Assembly (NCBI GenBank): GCA_951394045.1
Contig: OX595986.1
Coordinates: 1,612,001 to 1,676,000, forward strand
Origin: Nitzschia sp. DOCU1
Lineage: Eukaryota > Bacillariophyta > Bacillariophyceae > Bacillariales > Bacillariaceae
Reading direction: 5' to 3'
Length of the DNA: 64,000 bases
Shown here one piece after another: positions 20,205-29,656 of this stretch (within the stretch, counting starts at the first letter, position 1; each line of letters begins with the position of its first letter). A program made the position numbers and the translations under genes. Under the pieces are notes generated by a model. That model was not told the DNA's origin and did no database searches. It worked only from the letters and a program-made list of their open reading frames with translations.

Positions 20205-21857
20205 ATGGCAAAAGGCAAGAAAAAAGGCGGTAACAAAGCCACAAACTCGAGGGTTACGCGGGACATTTCCGACAATCTGAATTCCACCATTTACCATGCC
20301 ACGGCAAGAATGTCGGAAGGTCATCTGGAGCGCGAGGCGCTACGACTCGAACAAAAGCGCCAAATGCCTCGAAGTCCATTCGAACTCATTCAAATCATGA
20401 AAGATCTCGTGGATACTACTCAGACAGTGAGTGTAGATGAACAGAACCGTTTGCATTCCTGCGATGACGGGGATCAGCGCCCCCTGCCCTCCGATCAACA
20501 ATGTCAAGTGTTTCGCAATATGTGGTCCGATGGCTTTGACATGTCGGTTTGCTTGCATCTGGGTTTATATCCAGTCTTCACCATGAAATGCATTGTGGGT
20601 GATTTGGCAGGAGTGACTCGTCTGCTCAAGGAAGCAGTCACAGAGGACGAGAGAAAGAAGCTTCTCGAGACGCGAAGTACTGTCTTCCGTGCGTCGCCAC
20701 TCCAGCTGACCATTGGACATTCAAAGTACCCGCAAGTCCTAGAGCCTATTGCACAAAGTCATGGTTTAACGACTCCAGATCCCGAAGGCGTAGTACGATT
20801 GTTACTAAAAAGTGGGGCAAATCCTAATGTCAAGGACATTGCTGGGAAAACCCTGGTTCACTGGGGCGCCGGGGGCATTTCCACTCCCTTGACTCGAAAG
20901 CTAACCAGTTGGTGCATTGCTGCAGCCAAATCCTCTCATTGCTTTGGACAACGCGTCACGATAAACGGACTGACCAGCGATACCTACAATGGTAAAGAAG
21001 GCATTTTAGGAGGATTTGATGTGGATACTGGTCGGCGAATCGTAACCATTCAGTTGGAGAGCGGCGAGGACAAGGAGCTTTTGCTTCAACCCAAGAATAT
21101 TTTTAACCAAGGCCAGTGTATCTATCGTGAAACCTACAATTTAGTGGACGTACCAGACCGGCTGGGGTCCGTAACGCTGCACGAGGTCATTATGCAAGGG
21201 AATCCTGAAACAGCAAAATTCTTGTGCCACGAACACAATGCTAACGTCGACGTTCCCGACGTCAAAGGAATCACGCCCAGATTCATGTCCCTTCGACCAA
21301 TGGGAGGATTGGAGCCCGAAGCAATGCGAATTATCAAAATGCATGCTTGCAAGAATGCTGTCTCCGACAAAGCTTGTAGTAGTTGCGGTAAAGAGGGGGC
21401 CTCGGCCAAATGTAGCCGTTGTGGAGACGCTTGGTATTGCAACCGCGAATGTCAAACAACCCATTGGGCTCAACACAAAAAGGTGTGTAAGAAGAGAGAA
21501 GGGATCAAGCTGGATCCAGAAGATGCACCACCGGGTGCCACGTTCATCACTACGAATCGTAAAGGGGTGTACGGGGATGGCGGCTACAAGAAGCCCAGCA
21601 ATGTTAAAATTGACGAGCTTTTTTGGGTCAAAGTCCAGCGACCTATGGGTGACGGCCCTGGGCCTTTGCTTTTATACGAAAAGCGAAGGGAATGTCAATT
21701 TTACATTTCGCCCTCTCAGGCTGCGTACCGGGAAGTTCGGAACATAGTTGAGGCCGAAAAGGGTTCGCTTGGAACAAAAACCCATTTTCAAGCCAGGTTC
21801 AACGCGCAAGGTGAAATGTACATTCTGCCCCACACGGCGCAACTACAGTCTTGGTAG
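20205..21857 (+). CDS. Ankyrin-repeat protein with MYND zinc finger
   Basis: The single-exon product is 550 residues. It begins with a basic N-terminus (MAKGKKKGGNK). The centre has ankyrin-like units (ASPLQLTIGHSKYP; GVVRLLLKSGANPNVKDIAGKTLVHW; SVTLHEVIMQGNPETAKFLCHEHNANVDV). A MYND zinc finger at about 391-427 carries all its ligands in order (CSSC, CSRC, C-N-R-E-C, H, H-K-K-V-C). Between the ankyrin halves is a loop (YNGKEGILGGFDVDTGRRIVTIQLESGEDKELL region) with an SH3-like beta look. MYND fingers bind Pro-rich partners, so a scaffold or regulatory role is likely, as in related ankyrin-MYND proteins. The gene starts only 170 bp after the Copia insertion, so its promoter may have been displaced or replaced by the LTR. 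Confidence 0.85.
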   Translation: MAKGKKKGGNKATNSRVTRDISDNLNSTIYHATARMSEGHLEREALRLEQKRQMPRSPFELIQIMKDLVDTTQTVSVDEQNRLHSCDDGDQRPLPSDQQCQVFRNMWSDGFDMSVCLHLGLYPVFTMKCIVGDLAGVTRLLKEAVTEDERKKLLETRSTVFRASPLQLTIGHSKYPQVLEPIAQSHGLTTPDPEGVVRLLLKSGANPNVKDIAGKTLVHWGAGGISTPLTRKLTSWCIAAAKSSHCFGQRVTINGLTSDTYNGKEGILGGFDVDTGRRIVTIQLESGEDKELLLQPKNIFNQGQCIYRETYNLVDVPDRLGSVTLHEVIMQGNPETAKFLCHEHNANVDVPDVKGITPRFMSLRPMGGLEPEAMRIIKMHACKNAVSDKACSSCGKEGASAKCSRCGDAWYCNRECQTTHWAQHKKVCKKREGIKLDPEDAPPGATFITTNRKGVYGDGGYKKPSNVKIDELFWVKVQRPMGDGPGPLLLYEKRRECQFYISPSQAAYREVRNIVEAEKGSLGTKTHFQARFNAQGEMYILPHTAQLQSW

Positions 21858-22300
21858 CACGTTCTCGATGATAAAAGTAACTTGCGGATGAAAGCGTGTA
21901 ATATTTTTTGCTCTCTACTTTAAAGAGCGCACCGACTGGGACGGGTGGTACCCATTAAAGGTTTCCCGATTCTGCTAGATACTGTGCGTCGGGAACGAGC
22001 GAATGAATGCATAATTAGTACTCGCTGAGTTGAGGGAGTCACCAACTATTCAGTCACGGGGGTTTCCCGCCAATTTCAGACCGCGCGCAAATCTACCTAC
22101 GTAAGCTCTCGTAGCCCATCGACAGCGGCGCGGTTGATGATGACATCATCCATTCGTTCTTCTTTGAAACATGTCGCCCCCAGAATTCCTTCGAAGTAGA
22201 TCGGTGGCGTTCGAACATTATTTCACAAAGCCAACATAATTGACACCAACCAACAAGGCGAAAGTGGTTGAGGCCAGCAAGCTTCCATTGCACCTACAAC
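21858..22300. other. Intergenic region upstream of Lon
   Basis: About 440 bp. It contains a diverged copy of the 35-bp repeat with a TTTCCCGCC core (about 22041-22075) and a short inverted repeat GATGATGACATCATC near 22135-22150. It presumably includes the Lon promoter. No gene is seen. Confidence 0.4.
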
Positions 22301-25135
22301 ATGCTTCGAGCCTTTGGTCGAAAGCCACTCGCCTCGTTGGGCAGTCATCGCCCCTCGGTCCTCGCTGCGCCACGAACGTCGACAATCGGATGGCGATATT
22401 TTTCGTCGGAAGACGACGGTGGCACCGATGGCAATGGTGACGATAAAAGTAACCCCAAGAAGGAATTTTCGATCATCGTTCCTACCAGAATAGGCGCGGG
22501 GGACGAAGCTCCTCGAATGCCTCATGTACTGGCATTACCCGTTGTCAACAGGCCGCTATTCCCTGGCGTCGTTACTTCTGTGACGCTTACGGAACCAGCT
22601 ACTATTGACGCTTTGGAAAATCTTCAACAGGACAATCAAAGTGCCTACATTGCCGTATTTTTACGAAAAAAGAATTCGACAGGAGTCAGTGAAGGCGGTG
22701 TGTTGCTGCCCACGCCCGAGGTCATTGTGGATCCGAGTGACATTTATTCCGTCGGAACATTTGCTCAGATACATCAATTGAAGCGCGGTGTCGGAAGCTT
22801 GAAAACGGGACAAACTGGACCCAATGGTGAAGAGGAAGGCTCTGCTGCCTCGATATTGCTCCGGGCTCATCGGCGAGTTGACTTGAAGAGTGTGGACGAG
22901 ATTGGCCCGCCCATTGATGTTACCATTTCCCACTGGCCGCGACTTGACTACGCCGGCGGTAACGACACAATTCGTGCTCTGTCCAACGAGATTGTGAGTA
23001 CGATTCGAGAAGTAGCACAGTTGAATCCCTTATTCAGGGAGAATGTGCAATTCTTTACGATGCAGCTAGATGTTAACGACCCCTACAGATTGTCGGATTT
23101 CGCCGCCACCGTCTGTTCTGCGGGCAATCCTGAGGATTTGCAAGCACTTTTGGAAGAGAGAGATCCGGAAATGCGTCTACACAAGGCCCTGGTCTTGTTG
23201 TCGAGGGAGCGAGAGGTTTCCAAACTCCAGCAAGAAATTAGCAGAAAGGTCGAAGAGAAGATGTCTGAGTCCCAACGGCGTTACTTTCTTATGGAACAAT
23301 TGAAATCCATCAAGAAGGAACTTGGTATGGAACGAGACGATAAAGAAGCAGTTATGGAGAAGTATCGAAAACAGCTAAAGGAGTATCCTGAAATTCCTGC
23401 CGAAGTCATGTCTGTGATCGATGCCGAAATGGAGAAACTGTCTACCCTCGAAATGAACTCTTCCGAGTACCAAGTGACTCGCAACTATCTAGATTGGCTT
23501 TGTGGGGTTCCGTGGGGTGTTGTCAGCGAGGAGAACTTTGACATTCGAAAAGCTCGAAAAGTATTAGATCGAGACCACTACGGGCTGGACGATGTCAAAG
23601 ATACTATTCTTGAATTTATTGCGGTTGGCAAGCTCAAGGGCAGCGTACAAGGCAAGATCGTTTGTCTGGCAGGGCCTCCGGGTACAGGAAAAACGTCTAT
23701 TGCCAAGTCAGTGGCGAGCTCCTTGGGTCGAGAGTTCTTTCGTTTTTCGGTCGGTGGCTTGAGTCAAGTTAGTGAAATCAAAGGACACCGACGAACTTAT
23801 GTAGGGGCAATGCCTGGAAAGATTATTCAATGTCTGAAAACGACTGGAACAAGCAACCCAGTCGTGTTGATTGATGAGATTGACAAGCTTGGTCACGGAT
23901 ATCAGGGCGACCCTGCCAGTGCTCTTTTGGAAGTATTGGATCCAAGCCAGAACCAAAGTTTTCATGATCACTACCTTGACATTCCTGTGGATATTAGCAA
24001 AGTCCTGTTCATGTGTACCGCCAACGAATTGGAACGCATTCCCGAGCCTCTGTTGGATCGTATGGAAGTGATTCGACTGTCGGGATATGACTTTCCAGAG
24101 AAAGTGGCAATCGCAGAACAGTACCTGGTTCCAAAGTCAATGAAGGAGAGTGGGCTAATGGTGGAAAAAGTAGCAGTGAAAGACGAAAGCACAGATGGCG
24201 AAGAAAAGAAGGACGAGGAACATGAAACAACACCCGTAGAGGAAGACGAAGTGTCAACGCCGCTGGGCAAGTTTGTTCATGCCGAGAACGTCCCTTCCAC
24301 AGTGGGCATCTCCAAGGACGCCATTGAGAGTCTTGTTCGGTGGTATTGCCGTGAAGCTGGAGTGCGCAATCTTTCAAAGCACATTGATAAAATCACGAGA
24401 AAGCTCGCGTTGCAAGTCGTTGCGGAAGATGAGGGCGCCCCGCTCACAAAAAAGAGCCAACGCAAGTCCGAAACTTGGTATGTCTCAGAGGAGAACCTCA
24501 AAGATTATGTCGGAAAGCCTATCTTTACCAGTGAGCGCATGTACGACAAGGACCCGCTTCCTCATGGCATTGTCATGGGTCTTGCATACACATCCATGGG
24601 TGGGAGCGCGCTGTACATAGAGACTCAGGGTATCAAGCGAGGTCTCAACGATGATGGCAAGCCACGAGGCGGAGGCACCCTCAAGGCAACCGGTAAACTC
24701 GGAGACGTAATGATGGAGAGTTCTCAGATTGCTTACACGGTGGCCCGTGCTCGATTGGCGGACATTGACCCCGACAATCGATTTTTTGACAACACGGACA
24801 TCCACATGCATGTCCCGGAGGGTGCAACTCCAAAGGATGGTCCATCAGCTGGTATTGCAATGGTATGTTCGATGCTCTCGTTGGCTCTCAATAAGCCAAT
24901 CCGCAACGATCTAGCCATGACTGGTGAGGTTTCACTCACGGGAAAGGTCCTACCCGTTGGTGGTATCAAGGAGAAAATCATGGGTGGTCGCCGAGCAGGT
25001 GTAACGACGATTATTCTGCCAGGTGCAAATCAACGCGATTACGACGAGATTCCGGACTACCTCAAGGAAGGCCTCGACGTGCACTTTGCACAAGATTACG
25101 ATGAAGTGTACAAAATCGTATTCGGTGATAGGTGA
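22301..25135 (+). CDS. LON: Lon protease, mitochondrial
   Basis: The single-exon product is 944 residues. The first ATG gives MLRAFGRKPLASLG..., an Arg-rich presequence ending near WRYFSSED, typical of matrix targeting; a TTG 33 nt upstream is not used. The Lon N-terminal substrate domain spans about 65-300, then a coiled region and the AAA+ module with Walker A GPPGTGKT (about 456-464) and Walker B VVLIDEID (about 520). The protease domain has the catalytic Ser in PKDGPSAG (about 849) and Lys in VGGIKEK (about 890), the Lon Ser-Lys dyad. An acidic insert (DGEEKKDEEHETTPVEEDE) lies between the AAA lid and protease domain. Lon degrades oxidised and regulatory matrix proteins and binds mtDNA. 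Length fits eukaryotic LONP1/PIM1. Confidence 0.95.
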   Translation: MLRAFGRKPLASLGSHRPSVLAAPRTSTIGWRYFSSEDDGGTDGNGDDKSNPKKEFSIIVPTRIGAGDEAPRMPHVLALPVVNRPLFPGVVTSVTLTEPATIDALENLQQDNQSAYIAVFLRKKNSTGVSEGGVLLPTPEVIVDPSDIYSVGTFAQIHQLKRGVGSLKTGQTGPNGEEEGSAASILLRAHRRVDLKSVDEIGPPIDVTISHWPRLDYAGGNDTIRALSNEIVSTIREVAQLNPLFRENVQFFTMQLDVNDPYRLSDFAATVCSAGNPEDLQALLEERDPEMRLHKALVLLSREREVSKLQQEISRKVEEKMSESQRRYFLMEQLKSIKKELGMERDDKEAVMEKYRKQLKEYPEIPAEVMSVIDAEMEKLSTLEMNSSEYQVTRNYLDWLCGVPWGVVSEENFDIRKARKVLDRDHYGLDDVKDTILEFIAVGKLKGSVQGKIVCLAGPPGTGKTSIAKSVASSLGREFFRFSVGGLSQVSEIKGHRRTYVGAMPGKIIQCLKTTGTSNPVVLIDEIDKLGHGYQGDPASALLEVLDPSQNQSFHDHYLDIPVDISKVLFMCTANELERIPEPLLDRMEVIRLSGYDFPEKVAIAEQYLVPKSMKESGLMVEKVAVKDESTDGEEKKDEEHETTPVEEDEVSTPLGKFVHAENVPSTVGISKDAIESLVRWYCREAGVRNLSKHIDKITRKLALQVVAEDEGAPLTKKSQRKSETWYVSEENLKDYVGKPIFTSERMYDKDPLPHGIVMGLAYTSMGGSALYIETQGIKRGLNDDGKPRGGGTLKATGKLGDVMMESSQIAYTVARARLADIDPDNRFFDNTDIHMHVPEGATPKDGPSAGIAMVCSMLSLALNKPIRNDLAMTGEVSLTGKVLPVGGIKEKIMGGRRAGVTTIILPGANQRDYDEIPDYLKEGLDVHFAQDYDEVYKIVFGDR

Positions 25136-25184
25136 TATCTAATGATCCCAATAGAACAAATCGCAAAGAAATATTAGTTATGTG

Positions 25185-27178
25185 CTAGATATCTTCGCGA
25201 AACACTCGCTCCGCAATCGGCCTCCATGCCTTGGCAACGCGGCGATTCTGGTGGAGGGCTTGGGCCAGGCCTCGGAGAAGGATAGAACAACGAGACGCCA
25301 TTAACAGTTCTCGTGGAAGTTGAACAATCGGATCTCTGGCTTCCAGGTCCTCCATGAACAATTGGATATGTTTTCCCTTCAAAATTTTGTCGTTGATTTG
25401 GTCGTAACTGACTTTGGCATAGAGGTAGATAACATCAGGGTCCATACGCTTCGTTCGCATGCCCGCCTCTTTCATTAATTGTACAACTTCGTCTTTGTTT
25501 TCATTGTCCAATGCGATGATAAGACGTGCAAACAAATGGCGAGTCGCCTTGGTCAGTCGCTTCACTTGACCATAATCAATAAGACCAATTTGTGGACTGC
25601 CGTCGTCTTCTCTGAGCAGTAAAATGTTGCCAGGATGCGGGTCTCCATTAAAATAACCATCCACTAGTATCTCGTGGCCGTGAATGTACAGAATGTCATC
25701 GATCATCTTTGCGTGATTGACAGGCAGAGTGGATTTTGCTTCGATGGGTTTCTTTGGGGCTCCCGGGATCAATCCCACTGTCCAATTGTGCATTCGCCGG
25801 ACCGCGTTGACCAGTCGTCGCTTCTTGTCGAGTAACGAAATGTACAAATCATACTCCTCCGCACTAGGACCCACAAGCTCTTCCCCCTTTTCTTTGGCTT
25901 CTGCTTCCTTTTGCTTGACTTCGGTCAAGTATTCTTTCTCGGTCTTGCCCTCACGAGCCGCTTGAATCTTCATCTCCTCCCGCAGTCCGTCGGCTAGTTT
26001 TCCACCATGAAGCTCTTCCATGACCAGTACTCTTGTGGTACAGTATTCCAGGTATGCTCTTGGAACCCGACACAGTTTCCCGGGACCCTCCAACCCAGCC
26101 TTGGCTAGATTCTTTCGGACCGTCTCAAGTTGTTCCGCTTCCTGGACATAATCAAATTCGGTCATGAACTGTTTCTCAATCTCCTCCAACGCTGGGACAT
26201 GAACTGGCTGGGCGACTTGGGCAAACACTTTGACGGAAGAGAATATATATAGTTTGCGCATAAGTATCATTTTCACCTTGTGCGACAAATTACCATTCAT
26301 TTCCCTTTGTAACAAAGGTACTGCACTTACTCTTGATGGTCCGAATATCTCCTCGCAGCAGGCGTTCCACGTCGGGATATCGTACCTTGACGACAACACT
26401 GAGAAAAGCCAAATATAGATTCGAAAAGGAATGAGCAGTATTCGAGGCAGCTGGACAGACTCGCACCAATGGCTATTCGTGGTAGAAATACCAGCATTCA
26501 CACTTACGGTGTCCCATCCCGACGTAACGTAGCCCTATGCACTTGACCAATCGCCGCAGATCCGATGGGTTTTTCTTCAAACGTTGCAAATACCTTGTCA
26601 AAATCCAATTCACTCGACACAATTTGTTTGATGACTGAAAATTCTTGAGGCGGAACTTGATCTTGTAATACACTCATGGTATCTTGCCAAATCCTGGGAA
26701 AGGCGTCGCCCATATTGGCGGCTATCATTTGACCCCCCTTGGTATAAAAGCCTTGCAATTCATAGGCCACTTCCAACGCGGTGGCTGAGGTAGTCTTGTC
26801 GAGTTCGTCCCATACATGATCCGGTGATTTTTGATGAGAATGCCAACGGTATTCCAAATATTTGGGAATGGCAAATCGATAAAAGGCAAAACTTCGAATC
26901 AAACCTTCGGAACCTTCCAAATGATCGTGCATATACTTGATGCCACCCACAATGGTTACCAGGAAACCTCCCACGATAGGATACAAGATCCCAAACTTAG
27001 TAGCGTCATTCTTCTTCTTAGATCCAGCTGAAGTAGAAAACGAGTATCGTGGTCGTATCAGTGCCGGATGACGGCCATTTGCCAACGTTGGTCGACACCG
27101 CGCTGCAGTAGAAGGTGCGAGAAGAAATTCTCGAACCGGTCGTGAAAAAGACAAAGTTCGAAGAGCCGTCGTCGCCAT
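25185..27178 (-). CDS. ABC1/UbiB (ADCK)-family atypical kinase
   Basis: There are three exons on the minus strand: 27178-26508, 26398-26331 and 26227-25185. Introns are 109 and 103 nt with GTAAGT donors; the product is 593 residues. The N-terminus (ending RYSFSTSAG) looks mitochondrial, followed by a membrane segment (LYPIVGGFLVTIVGG). UbiB hallmarks are present: KxGQ as YTKGGQ (about 147), the Ala-rich nucleotide loop AAIGQVHRA, the invariant Lys in VVVKVRYP (formed across the exon 1/2 junction), DPHPGN (about 440) and DYG in LIDYGQV. The family supports coenzyme Q synthesis or membrane lipid handling and hydrolyses ATP rather than acting as a standard protein kinase. A Lys/Glu-rich insert lies between the lobes. 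The gene is convergent with Lon, 49 bp apart. Confidence 0.9.
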
Positions 27179-27354
27179 TTACTATTTGTGTGGAAAGTGT
27201 AGATAAACTTTGCGCAAGACTCTCTCATGCAAAATCACGCCAAACGATTGTATTGTAATGAGTGGTTGTTAGAGCTCTCCCATGGACTTGCATCTCCTGC
27301 ACCGCCGTCATTGTCCCTTCGTCTTCATCATCCGAATGGGAATCTTTTCTTCGC

Positions 27355-27409
27355 TGACGTCAACGTTACGCGCGTTTTGGCGCGAGCGACAAGGAAGCAC
27401 ATATAAAAA
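27355..27409 (+). promoter_or_regulatory. Candidate promoter: perfect CRE plus TATA box
   Basis: TGACGTCA (27355-27362), a full palindromic CRE/bZIP site, lies about 40 bp upstream of TATAAAAA (27402-27409), which is about 165 bp upstream of the ATG of the first SGNH-like gene copy. The spacing of activator site, TATA and gene is that of a compact promoter. A related block without the TATA occurs at 28860-28939. Confidence 0.5.
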
Positions 27410-27573
27410 TATACGTGGATGAATATGTAGTGGCACGACGATACGATGGCGCGATGTTATGGAAAAGAAGGAAGTCTGGGAACGGGACGAGGATACTGTC
27501 TCTTGTCATTGTCATAGCGTCTTCATCACCACAACTGAATTACCCCCGCACCCCACATCGTGACAACACAACA

Positions 27574-28717
27574 ATGAATGCTAGCGATGCCAGACAAGGA
27601 TTTGTGGTGAGAATCAGGAACACGATTGCAATTCTTTTTATCCTCGGAGCCATTTTGTTCTTCTTCGACACGAGGGTCATTTTTCGCCCATTCTTCCCGG
27701 CAGTTTCAAAGCAGCAAAGTGCTGCTCTTATAATTGACACTGCTGGAAGCCAACAAGATGTCAAGGGAAAAACTAGAATTTCCCCACCAAATCAAAAGAA
27801 TGATAATGGCGTCGAACAGTCGTCGTCCGTCATAAGCTACTACGATTCCGAATTCCGAATCTGTCGAACGGAAGATCCAAAAACGCTTTATTATTGCGAG
27901 GGGCCATCCTACGATAACTTTACCGACCGGATGAAAACCTACATTTTGAACAAGGCTAATTCTTCTGCATGGGGACGCCGTTCCCATCCATTGCCCAAGG
28001 CCAATCAAAAGGTGCTGCTCTTTGGCAACTCACGTGCGCCAAGTCTTTCATGAACTCGAGTGCCAATACAAGGATCAACGAATAGGAACGAACCTTGGCA
28101 TCGGACCACTCGTCAACTTCGGACGTGTCGATGTTGCCGTTTTCGAACGAAATATTACCTTTGTATCTGTGACCAACCACTATTTGGCCTATAGTAAAGA
28201 TTGGGACACGCTCTTGGAAGAAATGCTTGGGTACCGGCTTGCCGATTTTGATGCCTTTGTGCTGGGTCAATTCAACACTCCTGCCAACTCCAAGGACACC
28301 AACTTTGAAAGTTGGGTCCAGAATGCGACAGCTGACATGCCCAATGTCAATTTTGACAAACAGCCTCCACCAGACCTTGCCATCTTTCTAGATAAGATTA
28401 GCAGATTGGAGGGCCCCAAAAGGCCTGTCGTGTACACGAGTATGTGGGCCCATTATAATATGGAACGATTCCACAGAGACAAACTACGAGGAATCAAATG
28501 GCTTGAGGCAAACACGAATGAGACCGTGGAGGACCGTGTTTCCATTATCAATTTCCGGGACCATGTGGATGTATTGGGAGAATGCGGGTCAGATCACGCA
28601 GTAGGGATGGATTGTGAAAATACCAAGAAGGCACACCGGTGTATTGGAAAAAAGGGGGGCCACCCAACGCTTGGTGTCTATGATGTCTTGGAATCTTTGT
28701 ATAAATTCTTGTCATGA
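27574..28717 (+). pseudogene. SGNH-hydrolase-like membrane protein, frameshifted copy
   Basis: This is a tandem paralogue of the intact gene at 49616-50782. The first part (27574-28053) gives MNASDARQG, a membrane anchor (IAILFILGAILFF) and the N-terminal half. The rest continues in another frame from about 28030 to the stop at 28717 and includes CGSDHAVGMDC and the C-terminal KKGGHPTLGVYDVLESLYKF. Compared with the paralogue, about 2 nt are missing around 28031-28036, exactly in the GNSHLRQL motif that holds the predicted nucleophile Ser. No GT-AG intron restores the frame without losing that motif. It is therefore either a pseudogene or a sequencing error. Protein identity to the paralogue on both sides stays high, so the break is recent. 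Confidence 0.75.
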
Positions 28718-28859
28718 TACATTGTCTGTTTGCTGATATCACTAAGTAGTAGCAGCATTGTGTGTTGCTTATCATTCTCTAAGATAATAAACCAATTGCC
28801 CGGTAGGTTTGGTGGTTGCTCGATCAGTTTATGGCTTGATCTTCAGTAGTAGAGTCGAA

Positions 28860-28939
28860 CCTACTGTTTCTCCTTTCGAATGTGAGCTAGTCTTTTCGTC
28901 GCTGATGTCAAATTTATTTACACGCGTTTTCGATTGATC
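28860..28939 (+). promoter_or_regulatory. Duplicate of the SGNH-gene promoter block, cut off by insertion
   Basis: Sequence around 28880-28935 aligns with 27340-27390: TTTTCgTCGCTGAtGTCAA then ACaCGCGTTTT, against TTTTCtTCGCTGAcGTCAA then ACgCGCGTTTT. The CRE is degraded to TGATGTCA (28903-28910). The block sits just left of Copia element 2. It is best explained as the upstream region of the second SGNH gene copy, now 20.7 kb from its coding sequence. This is inferred from alignment by eye. Confidence 0.45.
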
Positions 28940-28944
28940 CATCT

Positions 28945-29282
28945 TAGTGGAGAAAAGACATTTCGTGAGACACCTGTTCGTGACAGGACTCAACGAGATC
29001 TTTGAGGTTGCTTCTCGTTCGGCGACGTGGCCCTTCTTCGAGCCTACGTCGGTGTCATTCGTACTGTGCATCTATCAATCTGATTGGTTGTTGACTTTAC
29101 CGCTCTTACTACGGATGACGTGAGTGTGAAGTTTATTACTACGTCCTACGTGGTATCTACGTTGATTTGCTGGTTTCTCTTTCGGGTATGCTTGTTGTTG
29201 CTGCTTTTGTGCGGTTCACAAGCTGTTGTAACGTCAATAGCAATTGGTTATCTTTAAGGCTTTTTTTGAGTTCGTTCTACTA
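28945..29282 (+). repeat. 5' LTR of Copia element 2
   Basis: 338 bp. It contains ATGACGTGAG (TGACGT core at 29116-29121), a CRE-type half site, also present in the other LTR. Confidence 0.9.
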
Positions 29283-29656
29283 GTTCATCAGGACCCATTT
29301 GACTCTGAGTGTTGTGGGAGGTGTTTCAGGTGTGAGAGCAGTGGATCCGACCTTTTGAAGATTTCGAAGTGTCGATTGTGAGCGTTGCGTTCGGTGCGTC
29401 CGTTGGAGAAGCTCTTTTCTCTATTCGTCAAGGAATCGAAGGAACCGCCCAAATCCGACAACTTGAGGCTATGGAGCACGTCGCATCGCGGCACTACCCA
29501 CATCCATCGTGGAAGATCTCTTTTCTGTCATCTTTGGCGAGAGATAAGAGAAGGTCTGTTAAGCAAACCTTTCATCAGAGATTTGGTGTGTTATACCACA
29601 CGCCAAGCTAAATACATCGACGTTTAGAAGCGTCCGTTGAGTTGTGACCTATTCCA
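29283..29656 (+). other. Leader of Copia element 2
   Basis: 374 nt between LTR and gag ATG. The first bases (GTTCATCAGGACCCATTTG) should be the primer-binding site, but I do not recognise a tRNA match. Short frames here are incidental. Confidence 0.5.
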
